From assembly GCF_011038655.2 (NCBI RefSeq), contig NZ_CP064954.1:2356001-2420000 (forward strand): a stretch of DNA of 64,000 nucleotides, given 5' to 3'. The notes beneath the pieces are model-generated. The model had not been told where the DNA came from and searched no databases. It saw only the letters and a list, made by a program, of their open reading frames with translations. Each line of letters begins with the position of its first letter. Position 1 is the first letter of the stretch. This DNA is from Corynebacterium lizhenjunii (GTDB lineage: Bacteria; Actinomycetota; Actinomycetes; Mycobacteriales; Mycobacteriaceae). This document shows positions 9,360 through 17,611 of this stretch, in pieces. The translations under genes were made by a program, and so were the position numbers.

Positions 9360-10646
9360 ATGGCGTGCATGGCTAAACACTCCGCTCCGTCTTCCCGGTC
9401 TTCCCGCCCGCGCCGCGCTGGGGTTGTGGTCCACAGCCCTTGGCGGATAGGGCTAATTTCCCTGCTGGCCGTGGCGTTGATTGCCACGCTGACCGGCCTG
9501 GTGTTGCTGTGGCCGCGCTCGGAACCCCAGGAGCACGTAAGCCCGGAGTTTACGCGCACCTACGCCCTCAACCAGCCGCAGGTCACGGGCACTGTGGAGT
9601 ACACCGACTCTAATTTGTGTCACTCTCCTGCCACGGGTTTAGCTTTCGACACTCCGCCGATGCGCCCCGCCGCCGAGGAGCCTGCCGATTGCGCGCGCTC
9701 CTTCATCACCTTAACCTCCGGGCAGAATGCTGGCCGCAACACGCAGCTGGTGTTCTGGGGCGTGGCTGGAGACCCCACGCTGGAAGCAGGCGATGAGATT
9801 TTACTTTCCGAGTCCACCGATGAGGAAGGCACAGTGCGCTATTCCTTTGCGGACTATCAGCGCAGCGGGGAGCTGTGGATGTGGGCGGCGATTATTGCGA
9901 TTATTATCATCGCTTTTGCCGCCTGGCAGGGCGTGCGCTCGCTGGTAGGACTGGGCTACACCCTGGGCGTGGTGTTTGTTTTCTTGTTGCCCGCGCTTAT
10001 TGAAGGCTCCCAGCCGTTGTTTGTGGGCATAGTTGCGTGTGCGACCATCGTGCTGGTGGCTATCCCCCTGGTCCACGGAGTGAATTGGAAGTCGGCGTCT
10101 GCTTTGGGCGGTTCGCTGACAACTTTGGCCCTGGCGGCCCTGGTGGCGTGGGCGACTATCGACTCCACCCGCCTGGAGGGCTTTAGCTCCGAGGACAATT
10201 TGAAGCTGCTGCTGTATTTGCCCTCCGTGTCGATTGTGGGGGTGTTGTTGTGTGGGTTCATTATCGGCGCGCTGGGTGGGCTCAATGACGTGGCGATTGC
10301 GCAGGCCTCCACCATCACGGAGTTGTATGCGGCGGACCCGAAGGCCCGCCCGGGGCAGCTTTTTGTCTCTGCAATGAAGGTGGGCCGCGACCACATTGGT
10401 TCTATGGTCTACACCATTGTGCTTTCCTACACGGGCGCTACCCTGCCGCTGCTTATCCTCATTAGCGCCGCCGAGCGGCCCCTGGGCCAGGTATTGACCT
10501 CTGATTTGGTGGCCACGGAGCTGTTGCGCTCCGGGGTGGGCGCGGTGGCGCTGACCCTGACCGTGCCGATCACCACCTTCATCGCCGCCCTGACTGTTCC
10601 CGACCGTCGCCCCACCGCCATTGTGAGTCAGACCGACCCGGCGTAG
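9360..10646 (+). CDS. YibE/F family membrane protein
   Basis: A 428-residue protein with one N-terminal transmembrane segment (about residues 30-52), an extracytoplasmic domain (residues 60-170) and about seven clustered helices (residues 175-410). The pattern fits the YibE/F family, reported in some Firmicutes as membrane proteins of unknown transport role. An internal ATG at 9369 (MAKHSAP) is an alternative start. It is convergent with ugd; the short gap between them is filled by a three-copy array of the dispersed 10-mer. The function is unknown. Confidence 0.82.
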   Translation: MACMAKHSAPSSRSSRPRRAGVVVHSPWRIGLISLLAVALIATLTGLVLLWPRSEPQEHVSPEFTRTYALNQPQVTGTVEYTDSNLCHSPATGLAFDTPPMRPAAEEPADCARSFITLTSGQNAGRNTQLVFWGVAGDPTLEAGDEILLSESTDEEGTVRYSFADYQRSGELWMWAAIIAIIIIAFAAWQGVRSLVGLGYTLGVVFVFLLPALIEGSQPLFVGIVACATIVLVAIPLVHGVNWKSASALGGSLTTLALAALVAWATIDSTRLEGFSSEDNLKLLLYLPSVSIVGVLLCGFIIGALGGLNDVAIAQASTITELYAADPKARPGQLFVSAMKVGRDHIGSMVYTIVLSYTGATLPLLILISAAERPLGQVLTSDLVATELLRSGVGAVALTLTVPITTFIAALTVPDRRPTAIVSQTDPA

Positions 10647-10654
10647 CGCCCCGC

Positions 10655-10735
10655 CCAGTCTGCCGATGCCCCTCCCGCCGACGCCAGTCTGCCGATGCCC
10701 CTCCCGCCGGCACCCAGTCTGCCGATGCCACCCGG
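10655..10735 (+). repeat. three-copy tandem array of the TGCCGATGCC element
   Basis: Units of 29-30 bases begin at 10655, 10684 and 10714. Each starts CCAGTCTGCCGATGCC and the first two continue CCTCCCGCCG. The array sits between the convergent YibE/F and ugd genes and is noncoding. Confidence 0.9.
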
Positions 10736-10743
10736 CCCCGCAG

Positions 10744-12174
10744 CTAATCCAGGGTGCGCCCCAGCGCCCGGACGGTCCAGCCGGCGGCCTGCCATGCGGG
10801 GACGGGGAGGGCATTGCGGGCATCGATAAGCTGTGGGCAAGCCACCCACCCAGCAGCAGCGTGCGGGTCCAGGTCACAGAACTCCTGCCACTCAGTAGCC
10901 AAGATAACCAGGTGGGCGCCGCGCAGGGCACTTGCAGCACAATCCGCGTACTCCAAGGTCGGGTACTCCTGCGCGGCGTTGGCCATCCCCTGCGGGTCAT
11001 ATACTGCCACCTGCGCGCCCGCCAGCGCCAAGGCCCCGGCCACGGCCAGCGCCGGGGAATCCCGAACATCGTCCGAGTTCGGCTTAAAAGCGCAGCCCAG
11101 CATAGCTATCCGATGCCCCCGCACCGCACCCCCGCACGCCTCCCGCGCCAAGTCCACCACCCGTTGCCGCCTGCGCTGGTTAATCGCGTCCACCTCCCGC
11201 AGGAAGGTCAACGCCTGGTCCACGCCCAACTCGCCTGCACGCGCCATGAACGCCCGGATATCCTTAGGCAGACACCCACCGCCAAAGCCCAGGCCGGCGC
11301 CCAAAAAGTGCGGGCCAATCCGCTGGTCCAGCCCCAACGCCTGCGATAGGGCCACCACGTCCGCGCCGGTGGCCTCACAAATCTCTGAGACAGCGTTAAT
11401 GAAGGATATCTTCGTCGCTAAAAATGCGTTGGCAGAAACCTTCACCAGCTCCGCGGTCTGCAGGTCCGTGACCAGGAAGGCAGTGCCCTGCGCGAGGGCT
11501 TGAGCGTAGATGTCGCGCAGGGCAGCCTCGGCGAGACTTGGCGGTGCCGGCTCCGCAAATGATCCCCGATCCGCAGATGGGCCCGGCTGTTGTTTGGCAG
11601 GCTTCGCCGCCTCCGGAGCCGGGTGTTGCGACAAGACAGCCGCGGGGCAAGCCTGTACACCCAGGACAATACGGTCCGGGCGCAACGAGTCCGCCACCGC
11701 GTGACCTTCCCGAAGAAACTCCGGGTTCCAAGCCAGTTCGATGGTGGCGGTGGGGGCAGCGAGGGTATCGGCAAGCTCTTGTAAAGCCTGCGCCGTGCCC
11801 ACCGGAACTGTGGACTTCCCAACGATGACATGGTGCCCGCGCAGGTGCGGGGCCAAGGCCCGGATAGCAGCGTGCAGGAAGCTGACATCCGCTGCGTAGG
11901 AACCCGGGCGCTGCGGGGTGCCCACCGCCAGGAAATGCACATTCGCATACCGCGCAGCGAGGGCATAATCCGTGGTGAACTGCAGGCGACCGGCGGCAAG
12001 ATTGCGCCGCAGCAGCTCCGGCAAACCCGGCTCGAAGAAAGGCGGAGTCCCGGAATTAAGCGCAGCAACCTTGTGCGCGTCCGTGTCTAGCCCCAGCACC
12101 TGATGGCCCAGCTGCGCCAGGCAAGCCGCATGCGTGGCGCCCAAATAACCAGTACCAATAACCGTCACGTGCAT
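10744..12174 (-). CDS. ugd: UDP-glucose 6-dehydrogenase
   Basis: A 476-residue NAD-dependent enzyme oxidising UDP-glucose to UDP-glucuronate. The N-terminal Rossmann motif is GTGYLGATHA (residues 7-16); the catalytic Cys lies in GFGGGCLPKDIRAF (about residue 300); the C-terminal UDP-binding domain contains GCAFKPNSDDVRDSP. An unusual Pro/Ala/Gln-rich insert of about 35 residues (about 190-225) interrupts the region before the central helix, where the family normally has a short loop. The neighbour dcd is also next to this gene in related genomes. UDP-glucuronate could feed envelope glycans. The start ATG is preceded by a short gap from dcd. Confidence 0.92.
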   Translation of the reverse strand: MHVTVIGTGYLGATHAACLAQLGHQVLGLDTDAHKVAALNSGTPPFFEPGLPELLRRNLAAGRLQFTTDYALAARYANVHFLAVGTPQRPGSYAADVSFLHAAIRALAPHLRGHHVIVGKSTVPVGTAQALQELADTLAAPTATIELAWNPEFLREGHAVADSLRPDRIVLGVQACPAAVLSQHPAPEAAKPAKQQPGPSADRGSFAEPAPPSLAEAALRDIYAQALAQGTAFLVTDLQTAELVKVSANAFLATKISFINAVSEICEATGADVVALSQALGLDQRIGPHFLGAGLGFGGGCLPKDIRAFMARAGELGVDQALTFLREVDAINQRRRQRVVDLAREACGGAVRGHRIAMLGCAFKPNSDDVRDSPALAVAGALALAGAQVAVYDPQGMANAAQEYPTLEYADCAASALRGAHLVILATEWQEFCDLDPHAAAGWVACPQLIDARNALPVPAWQAAGWTVRALGRTLD

Positions 12175-12196
12175 ACGGGGACCTCCGGGCGAGGAG

Positions 12197-12760
12197 CTAG
12201 CGGAAGTTCAGGTACGACTTCGAGGGCGTGGGGCCGCGCTGCCCCTGATATTTTGAGCCCAACGCGCCGGTGCCGTAAGGGTTTTCCGCCGGCGAAGACA
12301 TCCTAAACAGCGCCAGCTGCCCCACCTTCATCCCCGGCCACAGCGTGATGGGCAAGTTAGCCGTATTCGACAGCTCCAGCGTGATATGCCCGCAAAAGCC
12401 CGGATCAATAAAGCCAGCCGTTGAGTGCGTCAACAACCCCAACCGCCCCAGCGAAGACTTGCCCTCCAGGCGGCCGGCCAAATCCGCCGGCAGGGTGAAC
12501 TTCTCAAATGTGGCACCCAGGACGAACTCGCCGGGGTGCAGCACGAAAGCATCCCCGTCTTCGACCTCCACCAGGCTGGTCAAGTCCGGCATTTCTTCCT
12601 TGGGATCAATGTGCGTGTAACGGGAGTTGTTGAACACCCGGAAGAACTTATCCAGCCGCACATCGATAGAGGACGGCTGCACCATCTCCGCCTGATAAGG
12701 CTCAATGGCCAACTGTTGAGAATCAATGGCGGCGCGGATGTCACGATCTGAAAGAAGCAC
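12197..12760 (-). CDS. dcd: dCTP deaminase (probably bifunctional, dUTP-forming)
   Basis: A 187-residue trimeric dUTPase-fold enzyme. Family motifs seen are MLLSDRDI at the start, [11 protein letters not shown] near residue 28, [10 protein letters not shown] (about 101-110) and the catalytic Glu in HITLELSN (about residue 127). Actinobacterial Dcd is known in M. tuberculosis to deaminate dCTP and hydrolyse the product to dUMP, so this enzyme may do both. The start is GTG; a TAGACT -10 box six bases upstream suggests a leaderless transcript. Confidence 0.93.
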   Translation of the reverse strand: MLLSDRDIRAAIDSQQLAIEPYQAEMVQPSSIDVRLDKFFRVFNNSRYTHIDPKEEMPDLTSLVEVEDGDAFVLHPGEFVLGATFEKFTLPADLAGRLEGKSSLGRLGLLTHSTAGFIDPGFCGHITLELSNTANLPITLWPGMKVGQLALFRMSSPAENPYGTGALGSKYQGQRGPTPSKSYLNFR

Positions 12761-12766
12761 CCCTAC

Positions 12767-12772
12767 AGTCTA
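12767..12772 (-). promoter_or_regulatory. -10 hexamer TAGACT before dcd
   Basis: Reading the minus strand, TAGACT is followed six bases later by the GTG start of dcd, with no ribosome site between. It is one of several TAnnnT-start pairs in the window. Confidence 0.4.
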
Positions 12773-12839
12773 GCCGTTTGCCAATCCTGGTACTCGAAGT
12801 GCTAGAGTTGTCTCAGCGCTCAGAACAGTAGCGCGCAGT

Positions 12840-12913
12840 GCCGACGTAGTTTAATGGTAGAACTTGAGCTTCCCAAGCTTACGGCGCGGGTTCGATTCCC
12901 GTCGTCGGCTCCA
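12840..12913 (+). tRNA. tRNA-Gly (anticodon CCC), CCA encoded
   Basis: The acceptor stem GCCGACG pairs with CGTCGGC, followed by discriminator T and an encoded CCA. The D arm is GTTT..GAAC, the anticodon stem TGAGC/GCTTA encloses the loop TTCCCAA with CCC at 12872-12874, and the T arm contains GGTTCGATTCC. The cloverleaf is complete and it decodes GGG. Confidence 0.95.
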
Positions 12914-12922
12914 CGAAGTATA

Positions 12923-12950
12923 CCCCGCCTTGCAGGGTTTTCTTTATTTT
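12923..12950 (+). terminator. terminator of tRNA-Gly
   Basis: A short stem CCCGC/GCAGGG with a bulged A around CTT is followed by TTTTCTTTATTTT, ten bases after the tRNA end. Confidence 0.5.
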
Positions 12951-13296
12951 CGGGGGGCCGGTACTAAGCGGTATTGGGTGCCGGGGTAGCTAAATTGCAA
13001 GCTGGCAGCAGGTTTATCGGGATTTCGGTAGCCCTCAGACTGGGGGCTTTTTGTAGCCCGTGGCTTGTCATTTCTTCCGCGTCCCGCTGTCTCGGTGCCA
13101 TTTTTTCGAATGGGTCGCGCTCCACGTTGGCGTTTCCGTGCCGGGGTGCTATTCTGGTCCGGCATGGTTTTGGTCTCAACCATTCTATGTACTCCCCCCA
13201 TTTATGGAGTTGCAGCTCCGGGGGGATTTTAGAGTTTTCGCAGGTCGTTATCCCGGTGCCAGCAGCGGTACCCAGCAATGCATCTTGCCAGTGGGC
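12951..13296 (+). other. 346-bp noncoding stretch with a second terminator
   Basis: No convincing gene is present; short frames here lack ribosome sites and family features. At 13030-13053 AGCCC/GGGCT encloses an eight-to-nine-base loop and is followed by TTTTT, a second plus-strand terminator. The stretch is less G+C rich than its neighbours and lies directly behind a tRNA, a common integration position, but I see no integrase or repeat of the tRNA end. Confidence 0.5.
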
Positions 13297-15132
13297 CTAG
13301 TCTGCCGATGCCCCGTTACCGCCACCGTCGCGCGCTTGGGCCGCCGCGACGAGGTCCGCGTAGGCGCCGCCGCTGGCCAGCAGCTGGGCGTGGGTGCCGC
13401 GTTGGACGATGGCGCCATCGTCAAGCACCACAATCTGGTCGGCGTCTTGGATGGTGGACAGGCGGTGGGCGATGACCAAGCGGGTGGTGCCGGAGCCCAG
13501 GACGGCCTCCTGGATAGCGCGCTCGGTTTCATTGTCCAGGGCGGAGGTGGCCTCGTCGAGAATCAGGACATCCGGGTCACGCAGGAGAGTACGCGCCAAG
13601 GAAAGGCGCTGCTGTTCACCCCCGGAGAAACGGTAGCCGCGCGAGCCCACCACGGTATCAAGCCCCTCCGGCAGGCCGGCGATGACCTGGTCCACGTGGG
13701 CAAGGCGGAGGGCGGCCCAGAGTTCGGAATCGGTGGCATCGGGACGAGAGAACAGCAGATTCTCCCGCACAGAAGCGTGCAGCAGGTAGGTCTCCTGGCT
13801 GACCACGCCTATGTGCTGGGCGCGCGCAGCGGCAGAAAGCCGCCGCAGGTCCACGCCGCCGAGCAGGACGGTGCCCTCGGTGGGGTCTGCCAGGCGCGCT
13901 GCCAGCATCGCGGCCGTGGACTTGCCAGAACCGGTGTGGCCCACCAGTGCGGTGGTGGTTCCGGCGGGCACATGCAGGTCGATGCCGCGCAAGGCTGACC
14001 GGTCCGCGCCCGGATAGGTGTAGCCCACCTGGCGGAAGGTAAGGGAGGGCGAGTTTAGGGAGGCATCGGCAGGCTGGGTAGGCTCAGGCAGGTCCGGGGT
14101 GAGGTCTAAGTATTCAAAAATGCGGCTAAACAGCGCCATGGAGGCCACCCACTGGGCAGAAACGTTGAGAAGGCCGGTGACGGGGCGGAAGAGCTGGGTT
14201 TGCAGGGTGGAGAAAGCGATGAGCGTGCCGATGGTCATGGAGGTGTCTAGCTCGCGGGCCATCACCAGCCCGGCCACCAGGTAGACCAGGGCAGGGATAA
14301 TGCCGAAAATGATTTGCATGGACGCCATACGCCACCGGCCGGCCAGCTGAGATTCCAGCTCCAGGGTAATGAGCTCTTCTGAGACCTTTGCAAACTGCGC
14401 ATAGACGCGATCCTGGGCGCCCATGGTTTTGCTCAGGCGCATGCCGGAGACCGAAAGGTGCTCCGCGATGGTCTGCTGCAACTGCGCCTGGGCGCGTTGT
14501 TGTTTGGCCAGGATGCGCCGACGCAGCAGGGCGGTTTGACGCGTGAGCCAAATGGCAGGGGGCAGGACCACCAGGGATAGCAGCGACAAGGTGGGTGAAA
14601 GCGCCACCATGGCGATGATGGTGGCCACCGTCATGGTGACATTGGTGGCAATGGAGGTGGCGGTAGTGGTGACCACGCCACGCATGCCGGAGATGTCATT
14701 GGTCAGGCGGGATTGAATCTCGCCGTCGCGATTGCTGGTAAAAAACGCCAGCGCCTGGGATTGGACATTAGCAAAGACCTCCGTGCGCAGGCGGTGCATA
14801 ATCTTTTGGCCCACCAGGGTAGACAGCCAGGTTTGCACCACGCCGATGCCCTGGGTGAGCACCACCAGCCCCACCATGCCTCCCACCAGCCAGCCCAACA
14901 GGGTGAGGTCTTGGGCTGGAATGGCCTCATCAACTGCGTGGCGCACCAAGAAGGGCTGGACCACGGTTAGCCCCGAGGTTGCCACAATCAGCCCGGTGAT
15001 AAGCAGCAGGGTGGGCACGTGCGGGCGAAAGAGGCCGAAGACGCGGCGCATGCTCACGGGGTGCTCTTGCAGGCGTTCGACGTCTGCGCGGTCCTTGGTC
15101 GCGGGGCCGGGTGGGGGTCCTCCGGGGTGCAT
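13297..15132 (-). CDS. ABC exporter, homodimeric type permease/ATPase
   Basis: A 611-residue half-transporter with about six transmembrane helices (residues 40-330) and one ATPase domain. Walker A is GHTGSGKST, the signature FSGGEQQR and Walker B VLILDEATSALD, all canonical, so it can work as a homodimer. It is divergent from a MarR regulator whose promoter region carries an inverted repeat, a usual arrangement for an efflux pump and its repressor. The C-terminal ASAD is encoded by one copy of the dispersed 10-mer at 13303. The substrate is unknown; efflux of toxic small molecules or metals is possible given the regulator's His-rich tail. Confidence 0.92.
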   Translation of the reverse strand: MHPGGPPPGPATKDRADVERLQEHPVSMRRVFGLFRPHVPTLLLITGLIVATSGLTVVQPFLVRHAVDEAIPAQDLTLLGWLVGGMVGLVVLTQGIGVVQTWLSTLVGQKIMHRLRTEVFANVQSQALAFFTSNRDGEIQSRLTNDISGMRGVVTTTATSIATNVTMTVATIIAMVALSPTLSLLSLVVLPPAIWLTRQTALLRRRILAKQQRAQAQLQQTIAEHLSVSGMRLSKTMGAQDRVYAQFAKVSEELITLELESQLAGRWRMASMQIIFGIIPALVYLVAGLVMARELDTSMTIGTLIAFSTLQTQLFRPVTGLLNVSAQWVASMALFSRIFEYLDLTPDLPEPTQPADASLNSPSLTFRQVGYTYPGADRSALRGIDLHVPAGTTTALVGHTGSGKSTAAMLAARLADPTEGTVLLGGVDLRRLSAAARAQHIGVVSQETYLLHASVRENLLFSRPDATDSELWAALRLAHVDQVIAGLPEGLDTVVGSRGYRFSGGEQQRLSLARTLLRDPDVLILDEATSALDNETERAIQEAVLGSGTTRLVIAHRLSTIQDADQIVVLDDGAIVQRGTHAQLLASGGAYADLVAAAQARDGGGNGASAD

Positions 15133-15260
15133 GATGGCCTCCTTTGGTTTGTACGGGGCGCGGTTGGGCGCAGCTAGGCGCAGGGTGCACAGCTGCGTGC
15201 GCTATGCGTTGCTAGGCGCAGTGGCCACAGTGTGCGACATGGGCACGCCCCGCAGATTAC

Positions 15261-15294
15261 TGTACTAACTTCACCATGTTCAAAGTACAATACT
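15261..15294 (+). promoter_or_regulatory. inverted-repeat operator between exporter and MarR gene
   Basis: TGTACT at 15261-15266 and AGTACA at 15284-15289 form an inverted repeat with 17 bases between; a further TACT at 15291-15294 pairs with AGTA of the second arm. It overlaps the expected -35 region of the TAGGCT -10 at 15300-15305 that precedes the regulator's GTG start, so it fits autoregulation by the MarR protein. Confidence 0.55.
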
Positions 15295-15299
15295 TCTGC

Positions 15300-15305
15300 T
15301 AGGCT
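15300..15305 (+). promoter_or_regulatory. -10 hexamer TAGGCT for leaderless MarR-family gene
   Basis: TAGGCT ends seven bases before GTG at 15313 and no ribosome site lies between. This supports the GTG rather than the further upstream in-frame ATG at 15232. Confidence 0.5.
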
Positions 15306-15312
15306 GTCCACC

Positions 15313-15891
15313 GTGAAAGACACTGCCCCGCTCAGCGCCGAATTGGGCGAGCTCACCGTGCGTGTGAGCCACATTCTGCGCCGCCGCAGCCGCCAGCTCC
15401 CTTTGGCCCCGCACCAGCACCGTGCACTCGGCGTCATCTCCCACGGCCCCCTTCGGCCAGGTCAGCTTGCCGATGCCCTGCGCATCACCCCCCGCGCCGC
15501 CACCGCCGTTGTTGATGCCCTGGTGGCAGAAAACCTGGTAGCCACTGGCCCTGACCCCCAGGATCGGCGCGCCAAGGTGGTCAGCATTACCGCCGCTGGG
15601 CGCAAGTATCTGGCCGCCACCCGCGCCAAGCGCGCGGAGATTTCTCAGGAGCTCTTCGGAGCATTGAGCCCCCGCGAGCAGCAGGAACTAGCACGGCTGC
15701 TGCGCCACATTATTGCCGATGCTGAAGCCACCGACCATCCTGGACACCACCCCGGCCACCGGCACGGTTGCGGCGACCACCCCGACCACCGGCACGGTCG
15801 CGGCGACCACCACGATGACTATCCCGACCACAGGCTCGGTCACGGCGGACCCGGCGCCAGGGCGAGCAAGCCAGGGGCTAGCCGCAGCTGA
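15313..15891 (+). CDS. MarR-family transcriptional regulator with His-rich C-terminal tail
   Basis: A 192-residue protein. Residues 15-135 form a winged-helix MarR domain: HILRRRSRQ helix, recognition region PGQLADALRITPRAATAVVDAL, and wing DPQDRRAKVVSIT. It likely represses the divergent ABC exporter and itself through the inverted repeat at 15261-15294. The last 50 residues are extraordinarily rich in His and Asp (repeats of DHPxHRHGxGDH) and arise from a 30-base tandem duplication at 15751-15810. Such a tail could bind Zn, Ni, Co or Cu, so metal sensing or buffering is an inference. The 3' end overlaps the convergent VanW gene by 14 bases. Confidence 0.85.
   Translation: MKDTAPLSAELGELTVRVSHILRRRSRQLPLAPHQHRALGVISHGPLRPGQLADALRITPRAATAVVDALVAENLVATGPDPQDRRAKVVSITAAGRKYLAATRAKRAEISQELFGALSPREQQELARLLRHIIADAEATDHPGHHPGHRHGCGDHPDHRHGRGDHHDDYPDHRLGHGGPGARASKPGASRS
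15751..15810 (+). repeat. 30-bp tandem duplication encoding the His-rich tail
   Basis: Bases 15751-15780 and 15781-15810 agree at about 28 of 30 positions. They are in frame, and each unit codes for four His and one or two Asp residues of the MarR tail. Confidence 0.9.
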
Positions 15892-17566
15892 CTATCGGCT
15901 GCGGATCGTAGACGGTGGTTTGGGTTTCTTGTCGCAGCACGTTACCGGAAAGATCCCGGATGGTGCGGGTATCTGAGGTGGTAAAGCCCGGCGCGCCGCC
16001 GGATGGCTGGCAGTTGGGGCCAGAGACCTGCTTGCGGGTGGGCTGGGTGTGGGCCCAGCGGCCGTTGTTGGTGGACTCCACGTTGACGGTCTTAACGCCC
16101 ATGAGGCGGACGGTGATTTCGCCGCTGCCGAAGATGGTGTCAATGCGCACAGGGTGCGGGGAGGAGTTGGTAAAGCGCAGGTCTATGGCGCCCTCGTAGA
16201 CGGTGGCTTCGCGCCCGGCGGGGTAGCGGGAGATGTAGTAGCTGTGCGCGGTGTGGCCGGCGTCGTCCATGCCGGCGAAGTAGGCGGCATTGTAGAGGGT
16301 GGTGGCGAATTGGGAGATGCCACCGCCAACTGCGGTGCCGCCGCGCCCGTCGATGATCACACCGGATTCCACGTAGCCTTGGGCGGTGCCGCGCGGGCCG
16401 GTGTAACCGTTGAGGGAGAAAGTCTCCCCAGGCCCAACAATGGCGCCGTTGACGGTCTGGGCGACAATGCGGATGTTTTCTCCCGATGCCGCCGAATAGC
16501 CCGAGGTAGTAAACTCCCCCACCACTTGGTCAAAGGTGGCATTCTGCGCCATTTCGGTGGTGAAGGTGGCCGGTTCCGGCTTGTACTCTGCGGCGAACTC
16601 GCGCTCGGCCCCGCCTATGCCGCGCACGCGGTCTTCAAACCCTTCGAGGGTCTTGTCCCAGTCCACCACGGTGCCATCGACGGAGGGGGTGACTTGGCGG
16701 GTGCCGCCAGCGAAGCTGAGTTTGGCGTTGGTGCCTTGGACTTCCGATGCCGCCAAACCTTCCGCCAGCAGTTCCCGGGCGCGCTGGACATCGACGTTTA
16801 AGTGCAGGGCGCCGTCTTCGCGGGCGATAGAGACAAACTCCGCGCGGGCGGCGCGGTCTAGCACGGCGTCTACCCCTTCGCGGCCGTGAACCACGATGTC
16901 TTTGTCTAGCGCTTGGGCGGCCGGGCCTTTGCGCATGGACTCGATGGCTTCCGTGTTGACGGCCGGTTCTACTTCGGTGGCATCCACCTTGACACCAGCA
17001 GGATCCAGCCACTGGTCTTGGACCGCTTGGTCCAATTCGGCGCGCTCCACGGACTGGCCTAATACCGGCTCGGTGACGTTGAAGCCATCCGGGGTCACGT
17101 CCAGGTCCCCGTCCTTAGGGGCGGTGGTTAGTTCGTCTTCCACGCGGTCCATCGCGGTGGCAAACGCCGCGGCATCAATATCGAAAGCCACCGCGTGTTC
17201 GCTTAGCGGGCGCACCAGGCTAGCTAGCCGGGTAAAGGGATTGAGCGACTCATCTGGAATGCCCGCCACGGCGGCAGCAAAGTTGGGGGAAAGGCCGGCA
17301 TCGGCAGGCACGAAGCTGGACTGGCGGGCCCCGGCCTGGACGCTGACGGGACGGGAGGCGACATCGGCAAGCTCTGTGGAGAGCTTTGCTACTGCGGCCT
17401 CACGGTCCATGGTGGAAATGTCTACCCCACCCACGCTGACTCCGCGCGGGACCTTGCCCTGGTGCGCGGCCACGTCCATGGCATAGGCCACTCCCGCCAA
17501 AACGATAAGCCCCATCAGGATCCCAAGGGAGATAACCCAACCCTGCTTGCCGGTAACATTTTTCAC
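15878..17566 (-). CDS. VanW family protein, secreted or membrane-anchored
   Basis: A 562-residue protein with an N-terminal membrane anchor (about residues 7-29), two YoaR-like putative peptidoglycan-binding segments (residues 40-290) and a VanW domain (about residues 350-490) containing GPGETFSLN and GGGISQFATTLYNAA. VanW/YoaR proteins act at the cell surface with unknown chemistry. I prefer GTG at 17566 to GTG at 17575 because TAGTGT at 17574-17579 is a good -10 box seven bases before it and would overlap the longer start. The C-terminus ends shortly after a Cys pair-like NCQP..SCG. Confidence 0.85.
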   Translation of the reverse strand: MKNVTGKQGWVISLGILMGLIVLAGVAYAMDVAAHQGKVPRGVSVGGVDISTMDREAAVAKLSTELADVASRPVSVQAGARQSSFVPADAGLSPNFAAAVAGIPDESLNPFTRLASLVRPLSEHAVAFDIDAAAFATAMDRVEDELTTAPKDGDLDVTPDGFNVTEPVLGQSVERAELDQAVQDQWLDPAGVKVDATEVEPAVNTEAIESMRKGPAAQALDKDIVVHGREGVDAVLDRAARAEFVSIAREDGALHLNVDVQRARELLAEGLAASEVQGTNAKLSFAGGTRQVTPSVDGTVVDWDKTLEGFEDRVRGIGGAEREFAAEYKPEPATFTTEMAQNATFDQVVGEFTTSGYSAASGENIRIVAQTVNGAIVGPGETFSLNGYTGPRGTAQGYVESGVIIDGRGGTAVGGGISQFATTLYNAAYFAGMDDAGHTAHSYYISRYPAGREATVYEGAIDLRFTNSSPHPVRIDTIFGSGEITVRLMGVKTVNVESTNNGRWAHTQPTRKQVSGPNCQPSGGAPGFTTSDTRTIRDLSGNVLRQETQTTVYDPQPIVSCG

Positions 17567-17573
17567 AATACCC

Positions 17574-17579
17574 ACACTA
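17574..17579 (-). promoter_or_regulatory. -10 hexamer TAGTGT before VanW gene
   Basis: On the minus strand TAGTGT is followed after seven bases by GTG AAA AAT, again with no ribosome site. Confidence 0.4.
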
Positions 17580-17611
17580 TCGCCCAGGCTCAGGAAATTG
17601 TTAGCTGGCTG

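Noticed and set aside
9801..11069. 422-residue minus-strand frame across yibE/F and ugd
   Set aside because: It crosses two real genes and a repeat array and is composed of antisense residues.
12840..13296. Integrated island at the tRNA-Gly 3' end
   Set aside because: No integrase, no repeat of the tRNA end and only noncoding DNA before the ABC gene.
13060..13998. 312-residue plus-strand frame opposite the ABC exporter
   Set aside because: It lies antisense to a well-supported ATPase domain and its sequence has no family features.
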